DNA from: Vitellaria paradoxa
Taxonomy: Eukaryota > Streptophyta > Magnoliopsida > Ericales > Sapotaceae
Direction of reading: 5' to 3'
Length of the DNA: 64,000 nt
NCBI GenBank assembly: GCA_019916065.1
Contig: CM034240.1
Coordinates: 31,571,149-31,635,148 of the forward strand
Shown here: positions 46,721-58,050 of the stretch, one piece after another
How the letters are laid out: each line of letters starts with the position of its first letter
Position numbering within the stretch: the stretch's first letter is position 1
Notes under the pieces: generated by a model
Databases searched by the model: none
What the model was told of the DNA's origin: nothing
What the model saw: only the letters and a program-made list of their open reading frames with translations
Made by a program: the position numbers and the translations under genes

Positions 46721-48296
46721 GGATAAATGCATGTGCATTGCACATTTATATTTATTTTTTTATAGATGTATAATTAAAAATTAAGTAAACAATTGAAAAT
46801 AGAAATATTTATTTTAAAAATAAATTCACATTAGAATAGGTAAATATTTTATCAATAGTAGTTTCTAAAGACCACTTTTACCAAATTTTTAGAATATAAC
46901 TAGACCACAAAGCTAATAATTTGACTGTAATAGAGTAATTTAAGTTATTTAAATTAGCGCTCAAAATAAGTACTCCACTTATAAGAAAATATTGTAACCA
47001 AGAATAAATAGAGCAAAGAAATAGTATTAATTTAAAGACTAAAGAGGTCAACTTTTTTAGTTTGTGGAATGACATTTTAAAGCAACTTGAATAAAAAATG
47101 GAGATGGGATTAGAATATAATCTAAACTGGATAGAAAGCAAAATCAACGCATCACATTCAGATAATAAATTTTAACACAAATGGCTGCTTGGACAAACTT
47201 GGGACTAAAGAATTCAAATCACCTTCAATTTGCATCTCTCATTGTAGATCAACATATTTACTTCATGTAAAATTTAGGTATGACCTAAAATATAAAACAT
47301 AAAATAAATGAACTGCACAAATTAAATACAATTGTTAGCGCAAGGAAATTAAAAATAAAGAACTAATCAATCAGTGTCAATAAACTTCAAACAAAAGCAA
47401 TTAGGTTTTTACATTGAACACTTAATTTGTAAACATGGATATAAATTAGGAAACCAATTCTAACAATTACTTAACAAAACAAAATTTACAACAAAATAAA
47501 AAATAAATAAATAAAATGGGTCATGTATTGTCAGTATTGAAGATTGTCCTCCTTAAAGGTGTTGGGGTAGTAATGGGTAATAGATGCAAATTTCAATATT
47601 TTTCTAAGGAAGGAATAGCTAATATCTTTGTGTATGTCTAGTAAGTCCATGTTGCTCTATTAAAAAAAACACCAAAAAGAAAATAGTACAAACATATTGT
47701 ATTGTTATTTATACCAAATTTGTTGATATGTTAAAGTAAAAAATTAGGAACACACTATCTTTGTCATTTTTTTCTATTTATTTTTTGTGCATAAACTTTT
47801 CTACTTTGGGGTCCTTCCTTGCAATATCCTATAATAAATAAACATGGTACAAAATACAATAATGATAGCACTTAAGAAAAGTTTCAACTTACTATGAAAT
47901 CTATTAGTAATAGTTTATTTTACGCTTTAATAGTCCTATAGTTTTTTCTCCCACACATACTTGGTTTATCTGAAGGCATCTATTTAAGTTTATGTCAATT
48001 TTCTGAAAATACCAAATTATACGTCTAGAGTGGGTTTTATCCTTTGAATATGGTAGTTCATTCAAAAGTTAGATATATTTAATAATTAAAGATAGTTTAA
48101 ATAAAAATTGAATAAATAAATTTATATATATATATATATTAAAAAACATTCTACAAAAGTTTGAGAAAATTGTTTTATCATTTTTTATAATTTTTAAATT
48201 AAATAAAGTAATAAACTAAATGGCTCTAAAAATAAGGGCAAATGTTCAAAAAAAATCCATTCATACAATAAAACAAGTACATATATTTCTAAGAAA
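46721..48296. other. AT-rich DNA, nothing assigned
   Basis: No convincing gene, repeat or element boundary was found. The minus frame at 46878-47147 is Ile/Leu/Phe-rich and looks like a by-product of base composition. Confidence 0.4.
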
Positions 48297-50584
48297 GCTC
48301 TTATAATAACCTGAATTTTTTTTCTCTCTAAATTAATTTGCTTAAGTGTGGTGGTGATATTTATTATAGTAAAAATCTAGAAAATTAAGGATTTGAAAAT
48401 TTTTGGAATGATAAAATTAGTTAGAAAGATTTTTGGATTTAATTTCACCCTATGTGGGAGTTTAATGTAGAATTTCTAAACTTTTATCCAAACAATTCCT
48501 AGCCCAATTACCTATTTGGTTTAACCCAAGCCAATTAACCCATGGGTCAACCCTTTCTTTGAGTCACCTCAACTCACTTCAAATCACTTTATCACTCACT
48601 GAGTTGACTCATGAATAGTAGCTCTAAATCATTTCCTGGCAAACTTCATTTTCCATCCATCCTTTCTTCCATACATCGCTCACAATCTCTCAAATTATTT
48701 GGTTTATTAGTCAAAAAGAAGACTCCACATTGATGACTTTAAAGCATTTCTTTCAAATTATTTAGCAAGCATGATTTAAAGACTTAAAGCATCCTTTAAA
48801 TAATTTGTTTAATTAGTCAAAAAACTAGCATGATTCCCAGATCATGCCACCCATCTCCATCCATCCTCCAATACCTCTCTTAAATTATGTGGTTAGATAG
48901 TCAAAAAAGCAAAGCATGATTCTTGGTTCACGCTACCTATTGTGATCCTACCTTACTAACTTTGAAGCATGGGAAGTGGAGGTTATTTTCTCCACTGATA
49001 CCTTCTTTACACTCCCATGACTACTTATAAATTTGTGTGTCTTCAAAGAGAAAAAAAATAAAAGAAAAAAAAATCATTATTTAGTGTGGTTAGAGATTCG
49101 GTGTTACTTGGAGGAAGAAGAAAGGCTTGGAACTTTCCAATTGGGTGGTGTTCAAAGCTCAACTCCTTTTTTCTTCTCAGACTTGGTCACCAATATCTTC
49201 ATTGAGGTAGGATGACGAACCTCCTAAAATGTATTTGATGCCTTCAATTTTGAAGCTGAAGCATTTTCTGGGTTTGAAGTATGAAACTTGATTGTGATAA
49301 AAAAAAAATAATCCCGCATATCGGGGGTAGGGAAGCTGAAATTTTGACTGATGTAGTCCAGCATGCTGACAACTCTATATTTGTAACTTCTGATGTGTTT
49401 TTGACCCCTAAAACGGTGAAATTAGGCTTTCGCTAAAACATAAAAGTTGTAGCCCTTTAAGTTTTCTTTCCAACCCAAAAAGCTTTGCATCAATCCAATT
49501 TGTGAGTCAAAATTTATGCGCAAAATACAAGCATGTGTAAAATTGTATCTTCTGAACAAACTAAATTCAAGGCTGTTTTTGCACCTTTAGACCTTAGAAT
49601 TTTAAAAAGTGTAAAACATGAAAGTTGTAGGTCTTAAAGTCTAATTTCAACTGATATAAAGTTTATAGATATCAGAGTTCTACTCTATTTTATATAAATT
49701 TTCTTTTAAGCTGCTATCTCTGCTTAGCCTCTAATTGATGCTTGTTTAGGATTTTTTTTAGAATATTATGTTTAAAGATTTATGTAAATTTCCAATTACT
49801 TTCTATCAGTTATTGTCATGTTAATAATTTCTATTGATGTGTAAGTTTGTTCACAAGGCCTGATATAGTAAAACACTTATACTATTTGATATAATACTGA
49901 AGTGGACTATTAAGTTGATGCTACTTAGTTATTTTCCAATTGATATGAAATTATTTTAAACTGAATATTATGTAGTATTCGACACTCTAATATTTATGAT
50001 AACTGACTTAGACAATCAGTTTCATCATGGATAATTGGATGACTTATTCAAACTAAAATGGCTAAGTAGAACCAAGTATTTGATAAAATGCCCAAATGAA
50101 ACAGTGGACTTATTCTTTCCTCATTTGGTCTTCCTTAAATAATTTTGATTTATTTTAATTCATTCTTTTAGGCATTGTTTTGTCAACCTAGCAAGTTATA
50201 GAACTATATTTTTATGATTAGTTGAATTTAATGAAATTTATTTAATACCTTCCTAAACATTGGAATAATTCTATGGACATTTGTGGATATCTTGAAGCCG
50301 AAAACCTATGATAAGGGTTTGGTTATAAATAAGATGATGATTGGAAATTTATTCAAATTATTTTTGGATAATATTATTCTCCTACCAAATCAAAAGGTTA
50401 GAATGTATTAGTTTTCTAATCTCACATTGGCTTAATTGTTCAAGTGATGTACTATACTATCCAGTTAGAATAAAATAAAACTTATCAATTTTTCTAAAAT
50501 TAAATATCAATCCAAAGAGCTATTTATTATCTTTATATTCCATAAAATAATAAAATAAAAAGGAAAAAGAGGCAAAAATCGAGA

Positions 50585-50668
50585 TCGCAGCCAATGAGGT
50601 TCAAACTCGCGACTTCAAATCGCAATTAGGGTCGCCCGTCCACTAAGCTGCCAACCTCGGCTTAATTA
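50585..50668 (-). repeat. tRNA-like, SINE-type segment
   Basis: The reverse complement shows gttggcagcttagtggacgg (box A-like, TGGC..AGTGG) followed ~30 bases later by cgagtttgaacctc (box B-like, GGTTCGAANCC). T-rich sequence follows, running toward ~50540. The order and spacing are those of an internal RNA polymerase III promoter. It lies inside the solo LTR. Confidence 0.5.
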
Positions 50669-51419
50669 ATATACCATTAGAAATAATTTGATTCCTATCA
50701 AGGGTAGTACAGCAAACTTGTCAAAGAATTAACTAAAATACTAATTCGAATTCTAAATTATTCTAGTTACTTGCTACTTGTTAATTTACATGTAGTACCT
50801 ACCTTTGTGATAATAATATTGGTGATCATGTTTAATCTTTAATTTATTGTGAATTATTTAATTTTGAATTGAGATAAAATACTTAAAGTATACTGCATGT
50901 GACTGAATAATCCCATTTAGGATTCATCGCCCAGGAACATTGCCGGTTATTATTAAAAATGTCTGATTTCCATACAACGTACCCTTGGGAATGTAAAGGG
51001 TGAGAAGAAATTAGGCACTTGGTGCTAAAAATATCTTTGGCAATGGGGTGATGGGTGGGTAGAAATGGCCTTTTAGATGAAGATGGGAACATATATATTT
51101 TATTTGGGAGATGCTCCATTCTAACCTAGCCAGTCAGGTAGCCGGTCGCGATGGCTAAGTTTTTGGTGGGTGACACCGACAGAATGCATTGGATGCTAAG
51201 CCCGTAAAGTCACTGGTTCCCAAGGCTGGGGGTAGAGGAGGATAGGAGTATGATTACCTTAGGAGGATTTAGATTAAACTCCTTTATCAAATTTTACTAT
51301 GACTGGCAACCTCTTTTGCTTATGTATGAATGATGTGTTGGAATTATTTAATTATATTTAATTCCTTTAGATGAATATTTTATAAAAAGATGTAGAAAAA
51401 AATATATATATGAAACTTG

Positions 51420-51490
51420 TATCGCTATGGGATTTGATCCCGAAACCTTGAAGATCTGAATCTAAGATCCCCACCACTGCGACATCGATT
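51420..51490 (-). repeat. Second tRNA-like, SINE-type segment
   Basis: The reverse complement shows gtcgcagtggtggggatc (box A-like) and then tcgggatcaaatccc (box B-like) ~30 bases on. It does not fold into an obvious functional tRNA. It lies ~750 bp from the first segment, same orientation. Confidence 0.45.
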
Positions 51491-52251
51491 TCGTTGTGGT
51501 ATAAATAACAACATTAAACTATTTGACGTGTGAGTGAAATAATAGTTACAATGATGGTTTTATCGAACCGTTGTAAATATAATTTACATTATTCAGTTAG
51601 GATCTGTTGAATTAATTGTTGCATGAACAATATGCCACCTAATCACATTCACTGTATTGGGTCACTTAATACAGTGTAGTATTACGACCACTACATATAG
51701 ACACTTAGGAGATTCTGACTACTGGGGTTTAGTAGCTCACCCCTTTGTGGGAATTTGTTTTTAGGATATTAAGCATAGGGATACTGAAAATGAGCTGGAA
51801 AGAGATTAATTTCTCTTAAATATTCCACCAGAAGAGTTATCTATTTTTTTTCTTACGCAGTACTGGAAGACTTTATTTATTATTGTGGTCTGAAATAATA
51901 ATTGTTGGATGATTGTAATGATTAAGTTTAGACCTAGTTATTTTTATTTGATATGTAATGTTAATCGCATGGTTGGAACGCTTAGATGGCTCTATAATAT
52001 TATTCTCAATCTTTATTTTATACTCTGTGGTTGAACCCTACCAAATGATTCAGCCTAATGGCTTATAAATATTGGTTGGGATAAACTAGGGTTTTTGAAT
52101 ATCTTAAATTTTTATTGCGAGTCAACCCCAGTTTGGAGGAAAATTTTGTGGTATGATGGCGTGTTGTTATCATTTTATTTTTATACCCAACAAATAATCC
52201 TAAGTCACCCTCGGGCATTCGAGTTATGAAAATTCGGGGTGTAACAGCTCT

Positions 52252-52793
52252 ATATTTATATTGGGCACTCTTTTGACATGTGTCTATCGATGATGTCCTA
52301 TTATTTTAGTAATTTTTTAAAATCAAACACATTTGAATCACTTGGAGACACATATGTCCATAATTTGGATACATGTTTCTGTATCTTGGATGTATATGAA
52401 ACATGTTACAATTTTAAAATAAATAGCGCTCTAATTATTAAGTGAAAATAATGTAATAGCGCTCCAATTATATCCATCTTCCTTTTTGTTGAATTTTTTT
52501 CATTATTTTGGTATAGTAAACTATAAATATATTTAAAATATAAAAAATGGAAAAATAATCATTATTCTCATCTACATATATTAAAAAAATTTATTTGTTG
52601 TTTTGTCCTATCCATATTATGTCCTCCTTTTTTTTTTTTTTTTATATTGCAGTGTCAACATAATTATGTTGTATTATAGCGGTGTTTTCAATTAAAATTG
52701 TCTTGGATTTAATTTTTTATTACTTTTTTGTATACGCCTATAAATATATAGTTATCACAAAGTAAAAGTCATTAAAATATTCCCCTCTTTTCA
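52252..52793. other. AT-rich DNA between two solo LTRs
   Basis: No gene seen. A short repeat, aatagcgctc.aatta, occurs near 52423 and 52456. A T-tract lies at 52628-52644. Confidence 0.4.
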
Positions 52794-53597
52794 ATCATTG
52801 TAAAGACCAAAATTTTTTGTGATTTAATTTTATTTTAAAATTATTTACATTTAATTTCAGATTTTTTGTGCCATTTAAAATTTTATTTAGAAATGAGATT
52901 TTAAAGTAATTACGTATATCATGCATTAAGTGTACTTAAATTAATTTTTATTTTATTTTTTATTATTAGTAATTGTGTGTGTGCTAGCAATGCTATGTAT
53001 GTATATATATTATGTGCTGTGTTTTCCCATTGGATGAAACGGGTGGCTGAGAAGTAATTATGATGAGGGAGGTCAAAGGGTTACGGTTAAAATTGAATTT
53101 AGTGTTGGAGTGTGGAAGATATTAATGGGAGATTTATTCTAGGTGCTTGTATGAGTGGGTAAAGGGGGGACTATTAGGTTGTTTAAAATCTTCACCATCT
53201 ATGATATTCCACCAAGAAACTCTGCATTTTTCATTTTGGCCTTTTGAATTTAAGAGAGAGGGGGAGAGAGAGATCATGCTATCGGTTGTACGTTAGTAAA
53301 GATCGTTGAGAGATTTTCGAAAAATGCGTAATTGTCGTTTCAAAGAGGATTACCGGATCCTGTTTAAGGCTAACTTGAGTTAGTGTTTATTGCTTACACA
53401 CCGATCGTCTACGTGTGTAGTGAGGTAGGTGAGATTGTGTTTATTTGATATTTTTTTATCATGTCATGTATATACATATATATATATGTGTGTGTGTAAG
53501 AGATGAAAAAAAAAAACTCGTTCTATGAATTGATTTTTGATTGTGTGAAATTCTGGAACTTTCACACTGAAATGGGTACACTGTTTTCCCATCAACA

Positions 53598-54300
53598 TCA
53601 CACTTAGAGATTGAATTAAATATTGATATTTTTACCCGTGCAACTAGACATATAAAGGAGTGTCCAGTAAAAATATCATAATTTTTGGAATTTAAATGAA
53701 TTTATAAAAAATAATCGAACTTGACTGATTGGTTGGGATTTCTATGCTAGGATCAGCACATAGTTTTTTATATAAAAATAATACTTAAAAGTCGAATTAA
53801 TTTTTGATATTTTTATATATGGGAGTACTTATCCAAACTAGTATCTAGTAAAAATTTCATATTTTTTTGAGCTAAAATGAATTTTACAAAAATCGTGAAA
53901 ATTGACTGTTTGTTTTAAATTGCTATGTAGACAGGAGTTTGATTTTTGATATGAAAATGATACCTAGAGATTAAATTAATTTCTAAAAATTTAATATATG
54001 AAACTAGACATGTTAGAGATTCTACAATAGAATATTTATAATTTTTTGACTAATAATTTATTTTATAAAAATATTGAAACTTGGCTGCTTGGTTTACATT
54101 GCTGTACTGACAGCAGTCAAATATTTGGTGTAAAAAGTATAAATAAAAGTTCATATAATTTTTAAAATTTTTATATGTTAAACTAGATATATGAATGAGC
54201 TTTCTATGAAAATTTCAAAATTTTTGGATTTAAAATGAATTTTATAAAAATCATGAAAGTAAGCTGTTCCGTATGGTTTTGGCAAAAATACCCATTTAGT
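53598..54300. repeat. Four imperfect ~180-bp tandem units in the solo LTR
   Basis: Recurring pieces are gaattaatttttgatattttta, aactaga.atat, taaaaatttcata.ttttt, aaatgaattttataaaaat and cttgactg.ttggtt. Units start near 53600, 53790, 53970 and 54145. Confidence 0.6.
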
Positions 54301-54350
54301 ATTCTTAAAATCTGTATTATAGGGCTTTATGAATAAATTTTAAATCTTGT

Positions 54351-55461
54351 TGTTACGGCCAAAATTATAAGATTGGTAAATCCATGGTCAAAGATAGTGT
54401 TTTGTAATCTTTAGACTTAGTATAGGCTAAGACACTACAGTCTTGAGTTAATTAGAAGTGTAAAGGCCTCAGAAAATCAAGTTTACATAATGACTAGAAG
54501 TCTTGAAAAGCTTGAAAATCAAGTTTCCAAAGCGGCTAGAAGTCCTGACGTGATTCGAAAGTCCTAAAGAGGCTCGAAAGTGATTAACGCAGGAAGACCG
54601 CGGGAAGGCTGCGACTGGCCGCGAGATAAAGCCGAGAGCCAAAAATTGGAGTTCGGATGTGCGGGAAGACCACTCTGATTCACGGGAAGACCGTGGGAAG
54701 GCCGCGGGAAGAAGGCCGCGGGTGCGCCCTTCCCGCGAGTTCCCGAGAGATACTCACATAATAGCTTTCTGATCTCAGCTTCCAATGCGACTTTGACCTT
54801 GAAGACGATGGATTCAGGCTTCAGCTAAAACACGAAAGTTGTAGCTCTTTGACTCTTCTTTCCAACGCAAAAAGAATCAGGTCAATCTGAATTTTGAGTG
54901 AAAAGATATAGTCAAAATACTGACAGCGTTTCAAGCTGAAACTTCAGCTACACACTACCTCAATAGCCCTAGCCGCCTCTGTTTGTCTATAAATACCTTC
55001 CGGGCATCTTCAAGGTTCAAACACACATAGAAAGAGAGAGAATACACATGAGATTGTGAGCCTTAAAGATTGATCATTCTCTCCACAACTTAGCTAACAC
55101 GGTTTGTGTTCAATCCGAAGGAGTTCAGATTTGAGGTTCGTGATCGCTGTGGATTTAGCACGCTATGGATTCAGCAAAGCTACCAAGGATTCAGTGTTGA
55201 GCCTTCGAGGAGTTGAAGGGCTTTCGCTAGAGGAGTTGGTGCATCGAAGAGTCGAGCAAACGTCAACGAGAGTATAGAGTCGAGGAGTCGATCTATAGAA
55301 AGGTTGAGTTTGTAACCAACGTTTGATTTTAGTGAAAGTTTTTGTTAGAGGTTTCCCTTTGTGGGTTTCCTCGTTTCTTGTATATCTCGCCTTCTTTTAT
55401 CTTTGTTTGTGATTGTGATTGATTGGTTGGGATCCTTCATTAGTATATTTGCGAAATTTCA
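54351..55461 (+). repeat. Left LTR of the SIRE-like element
   Basis: 1111 bp. A CpG-rich block of gggaag(a/g)ccgcggg-type repeats lies at 54585-54745. The cross-family module is at 54762-54955, a TATA box (tataaata) at 54988-54995 and a gaaagagagagaata leader-like run at ~55029-55043. Confidence 0.9.
54988..54995 (+). promoter_or_regulatory. TATA box in the left LTR of the SIRE-like element
   Basis: tataaata, conserved at 58652-58659 in the right LTR. It lies ~470 bp upstream of the LTR end, a plausible U3/R position. Confidence 0.65.
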
Positions 55462-55463
55462 AT

Positions 55464-55478
55464 TGGTATTAAAGCGGG
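55464..55478 (+). promoter_or_regulatory. Decayed primer-binding site of the SIRE-like element
   Basis: tggtattaaagcggg follows the left LTR by two bases. It differs from tggtatcagagc by C-to-T and G-to-A changes, the kind expected from methylated-cytosine deamination. Confidence 0.7.
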
Positions 55479-55479
55479 T

Positions 55480-55518
55480 ATGTTTTTTAGAGAAAAACGT
55501 GATCCTATTACTTGCTAG
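55480..55518 (+). other. 12-codon open frame ending in TAG, abutting and in frame with the gag-like ORF
   Basis: MFFREKRDPITC then tag, immediately followed by the ATG of the 424-codon ORF in the same frame. It may be a leader peptide ORF or the true N-terminal start broken by one stop. Confidence 0.45.
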
Positions 55519-56793
55519 ATGGATCACTGTAGAGAAGGCGAAAAATCTGAGAGGATTAAGAAGAATGATAAATCCAAGAGTGAAAAATTTTTTGAACCCA
55601 AAAAGAAGGAGAATAGGTTTAAAGGGGTGAAGTGCTACGAGTGCCAGGGTTATGGTCATATAGCCCAGGATTGTGGAAACAAGAAGAATAAGAAGAAGGT
55701 TCTGAATGCTACCGTGGATGATACAGATAATTCAAGCACATCATCATATTCAAAAGATTACCCAGAAAACTTCACAGCTTTTATGGCAAGGAGCTCAAGA
55801 TCTGTAAGTTCTAAAAACTCATCTGGTTCCAAGAATTCAAATGAAGACTCTTCAGAAGCGGAATCAGAACATGAAAGTGAAGTTGAAGAGATAGATTTTG
55901 AAGATGCCTATGAACAATTGTATCAAGACTGTAGAAAGTTTCATAAGCAAAATGAGAAACTAACTATACAGAATAAGATGTTAAAAAGGGAAAGAGGCAA
56001 TCTGAAGGTTGCTTTGGAAAAGTTACAAGAAAAGTTTGAAGCACTTGAAGCAAGCAAAAACTCTCAAGAGGAGTTGATAACAACCTTCAAGAACAAATTG
56101 GATCAAAAAGATAATGAATTGACGGATGCCCAAGGGAAGCTACAAACCTTAGAATCCAAGATGAATACTGCATCCTCCAAACTAGATGACATACTGGCCA
56201 TTCAAAGAAGTCCAAAAGATAAAAGTGGACCTGGATATAATGAAGAGAAGAAGACCTCTGTAGATGGATCTACAAGCAGTCAAAAGATCAAGGTAATCAA
56301 GATCCAGCCTCCAAAATCTGCTACATTCAAGGATAGGAAATCACCTACTCAACCATTCAAGCACTTGAAAGGTAAACAGACTATACAAAATTTTCAGAAG
56401 CCTAAAGGTTTGCACTCTAACTTGCAACGTAAGTCTGTTCCTATATGTTTTCATTGTGGTATACCTGGTCACATAAGACCACATTGTCACAAATTAAATG
56501 GGCTTCCCCTATCCTATGTTAACACTAGGAATTTCTTGAGACCTAATTTTCAAGTGTCAAATAGGTTTCATCTTTTAAGGTTTCGAAAGTCTTGTTTTGA
56601 TTTTAAACCTTACATGATTTGGCCAATGAGGAAAGATAAAAAGAAAAAATTTTCAAAACCCATTGGTCCAAAACCCAACAATTCCAAGACTCAAAATGCT
56701 TTTCCAAAATTAAGAATTATTTGGGCTAGGAAGAGTGATCTATATGTCTCCCACACCCCTAAGAGTGTTGAAGGGGTGAGCCTTGATATGTAG
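55519..56793 (+). CDS. gag: SIRE-like gag C-terminal protein with two CCHC zinc knuckles
   Basis: Open for 424 codons, the longest frame in the window. Residues 1-35 are Lys-rich. The first knuckle is CYECQGYGHIAQDC (39-52). A Ser/acidic stretch follows (~65-125), then a predicted coiled coil (~130-235, heptad-rich with LEKLQEKFEALEAS), a basic linker, and the second knuckle CFHCGIPGHIRPHC (310-323). The tail reads IIWARKSDLYVSHTP. Two knuckles around a coiled coil, the second as C..CG..GHIRP.C, are typical of SIRE-type copia Gag, where they bind RNA. The capsid N-terminal domain, normally several hundred residues, is absent: the ORF starts ~57 bp after the LTR. Pol is absent too. The start is the first ATG after an in-frame TAG. 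Whether it is expressed is unknown. Confidence 0.85.
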   Translation: MDHCREGEKSERIKKNDKSKSEKFFEPKKKENRFKGVKCYECQGYGHIAQDCGNKKNKKKVLNATVDDTDNSSTSSYSKDYPENFTAFMARSSRSVSSKNSSGSKNSNEDSSEAESEHESEVEEIDFEDAYEQLYQDCRKFHKQNEKLTIQNKMLKRERGNLKVALEKLQEKFEALEASKNSQEELITTFKNKLDQKDNELTDAQGKLQTLESKMNTASSKLDDILAIQRSPKDKSGPGYNEEKKTSVDGSTSSQKIKVIKIQPPKSATFKDRKSPTQPFKHLKGKQTIQNFQKPKGLHSNLQRKSVPICFHCGIPGHIRPHCHKLNGLPLSYVNTRNFLRPNFQVSNRFHLLRFRKSCFDFKPYMIWPMRKDKKKKFSKPIGPKPNNSKTQNAFPKLRIIWARKSDLYVSHTPKSVEGVSLDM

Positions 56794-58037
56794 AGGCATT
56801 TTTTTCATGAACTAGGCTTTGCTTCACTACTGTATTTTTACCTACTTCTATGAATTCATGTAGATTAGACACTTTTTTTTTAAGATAGGAAAAATTTTTT
56901 GTGGTGCAATGTTATTCTTTGTGATATTCTTGCATGTTCTATTACTTCATACACACTTCAAAATCATAGGATTAAAATTGTTAATTTACATAGTGGTCAT
57001 AAATTTGAATTACTTGATGAACTTGAATCCTATGTTTTGTTGTTCCTTGTCATGATAGTGGTGTGCCAATTGTAATTGCACGAAGTTTAGTACATCATGA
57101 AAAATCTTTTCCACTACTCAACTGTTTTAATAAATTCTCCTTTTTGGACTTGTGGTTGCTCTTGAGCTTACATAAAAAATCAAAAATCACTTGGAAAGGG
57201 CTACCATATAGGATAGAGTGAAAGCTAACCTGTTGATGTGCGGGTTATCAAAATAACCACCCTCTGGGTTTGACAATACAGGAAGAAGGCTACCTACCCA
57301 TAAAGTGTGTGAAAGCCGCCAAGTCAGAATAAAAAATATTGGCGGATGAATATTGAAACTTGGTGTTTAGTTGAAAACAATGAATTGAGGAGAAACTAGT
57401 TGAAGAGCTTACATTGCATATCTTACTCAATTCAATTCAAAGTCCAAAAGGAGCAATTTTAAAATTCATGCAAGTATGTGAAAAACGTTAATCATGTTGC
57501 ACTTAAACTTTATTTCACACACCGCACAGGCATTTGACCATTGGTATGACATGTGTGAACAATTTATGATATAAATAGTAAGGTGATTCTTGGAATTCTT
57601 ATTTGTTACTATTTATGTATGGTCAAAATTTTGAAACTGTGTTTAGTTTTGTGTTTGGGAAAATAGAACATGGAATGATTGATCAAGGTTACCCATTGTA
57701 CCTTTTTTTTTTTTTTTGTCAATTCATGTCAAAAAGGGGGAGATATAGTTAAAGGGGAGTATGGTTTGAAAAGAAAATAATTTTGTTTATTAAGGGGGAG
57801 AACAATTTTTATATTTTTTTAAGGGGGAGAATATTTTGTATATTTTGTGTCATTTATGTTTTATTTAATTTTTCAATTATTTATTTATTCCACATGATGC
57901 CTTGATCGTTTTGTTTAAGTGTGCAGCAAACAGGTTTTATAATCAGCACATATTGATCAAGGAAGAGTCAACTGAAGACTTAGTGTAGATTGATTTTCTT
58001 TTGTAATTTCATTTTTTGATTTTTGACATGGAATTGC
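56794..58037 (+). other. Non-coding interior of the SIRE-like element with extra polypurine tracts
   Basis: No domain readable. AAGGGGGAGA-type tracts occur at 57733-57744, 57790-57799 and 57820-57829, before the one next to the LTR. Multiple PPT-like sequences in the 3' interior are known for SIRE/Maximus-type elements. A T15 run lies near 57703-57718. Confidence 0.6.
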
Positions 58038-58050
58038 CAAAGGGGGAGAT
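58038..58050 (+). promoter_or_regulatory. Polypurine tract of the SIRE-like element
   Basis: caaagggggagat directly before the right LTR start tgttacgg. Confidence 0.8.

Larger units (their letters stand above)
48302..52246 (+). mobile_element. 3.9-kb solo LTR, gypsy (Tekay-like) type
   Basis: Exact 5-bp TSD gctct at 48297-48301 and 52247-52251. It starts tataataacctgaatttttt (first G decayed to A) and ends aaaattcggggtgtaaca, typical of Tekay/Del LTR ends. No internal region is present, so it is read as the product of LTR-LTR recombination. It contains the cross-family module at ~49366-49520 and two tRNA-like segments on the minus strand. No protein-coding frame. Confidence 0.85.

Noticed and set aside
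46700..46770. Possible Helitron end (gcatgtgcattgcaca dyad near 46733-46750)
   Set aside because: It has a short palindrome but no CTRR terminus, no matching TC start and no A/T host dinucleotide test possible here.
50585..51490. Functional tRNA genes
   Set aside because: The box A and B matches are imperfect and no cloverleaf with a paired acceptor stem could be drawn; they are called SINE-like only.
55519..56793. Host CCHC zinc-finger gene
   Set aside because: It is bounded by a PBS, PPT, paired LTRs and an exact TSD, and its two-knuckle layout matches copia Gag.
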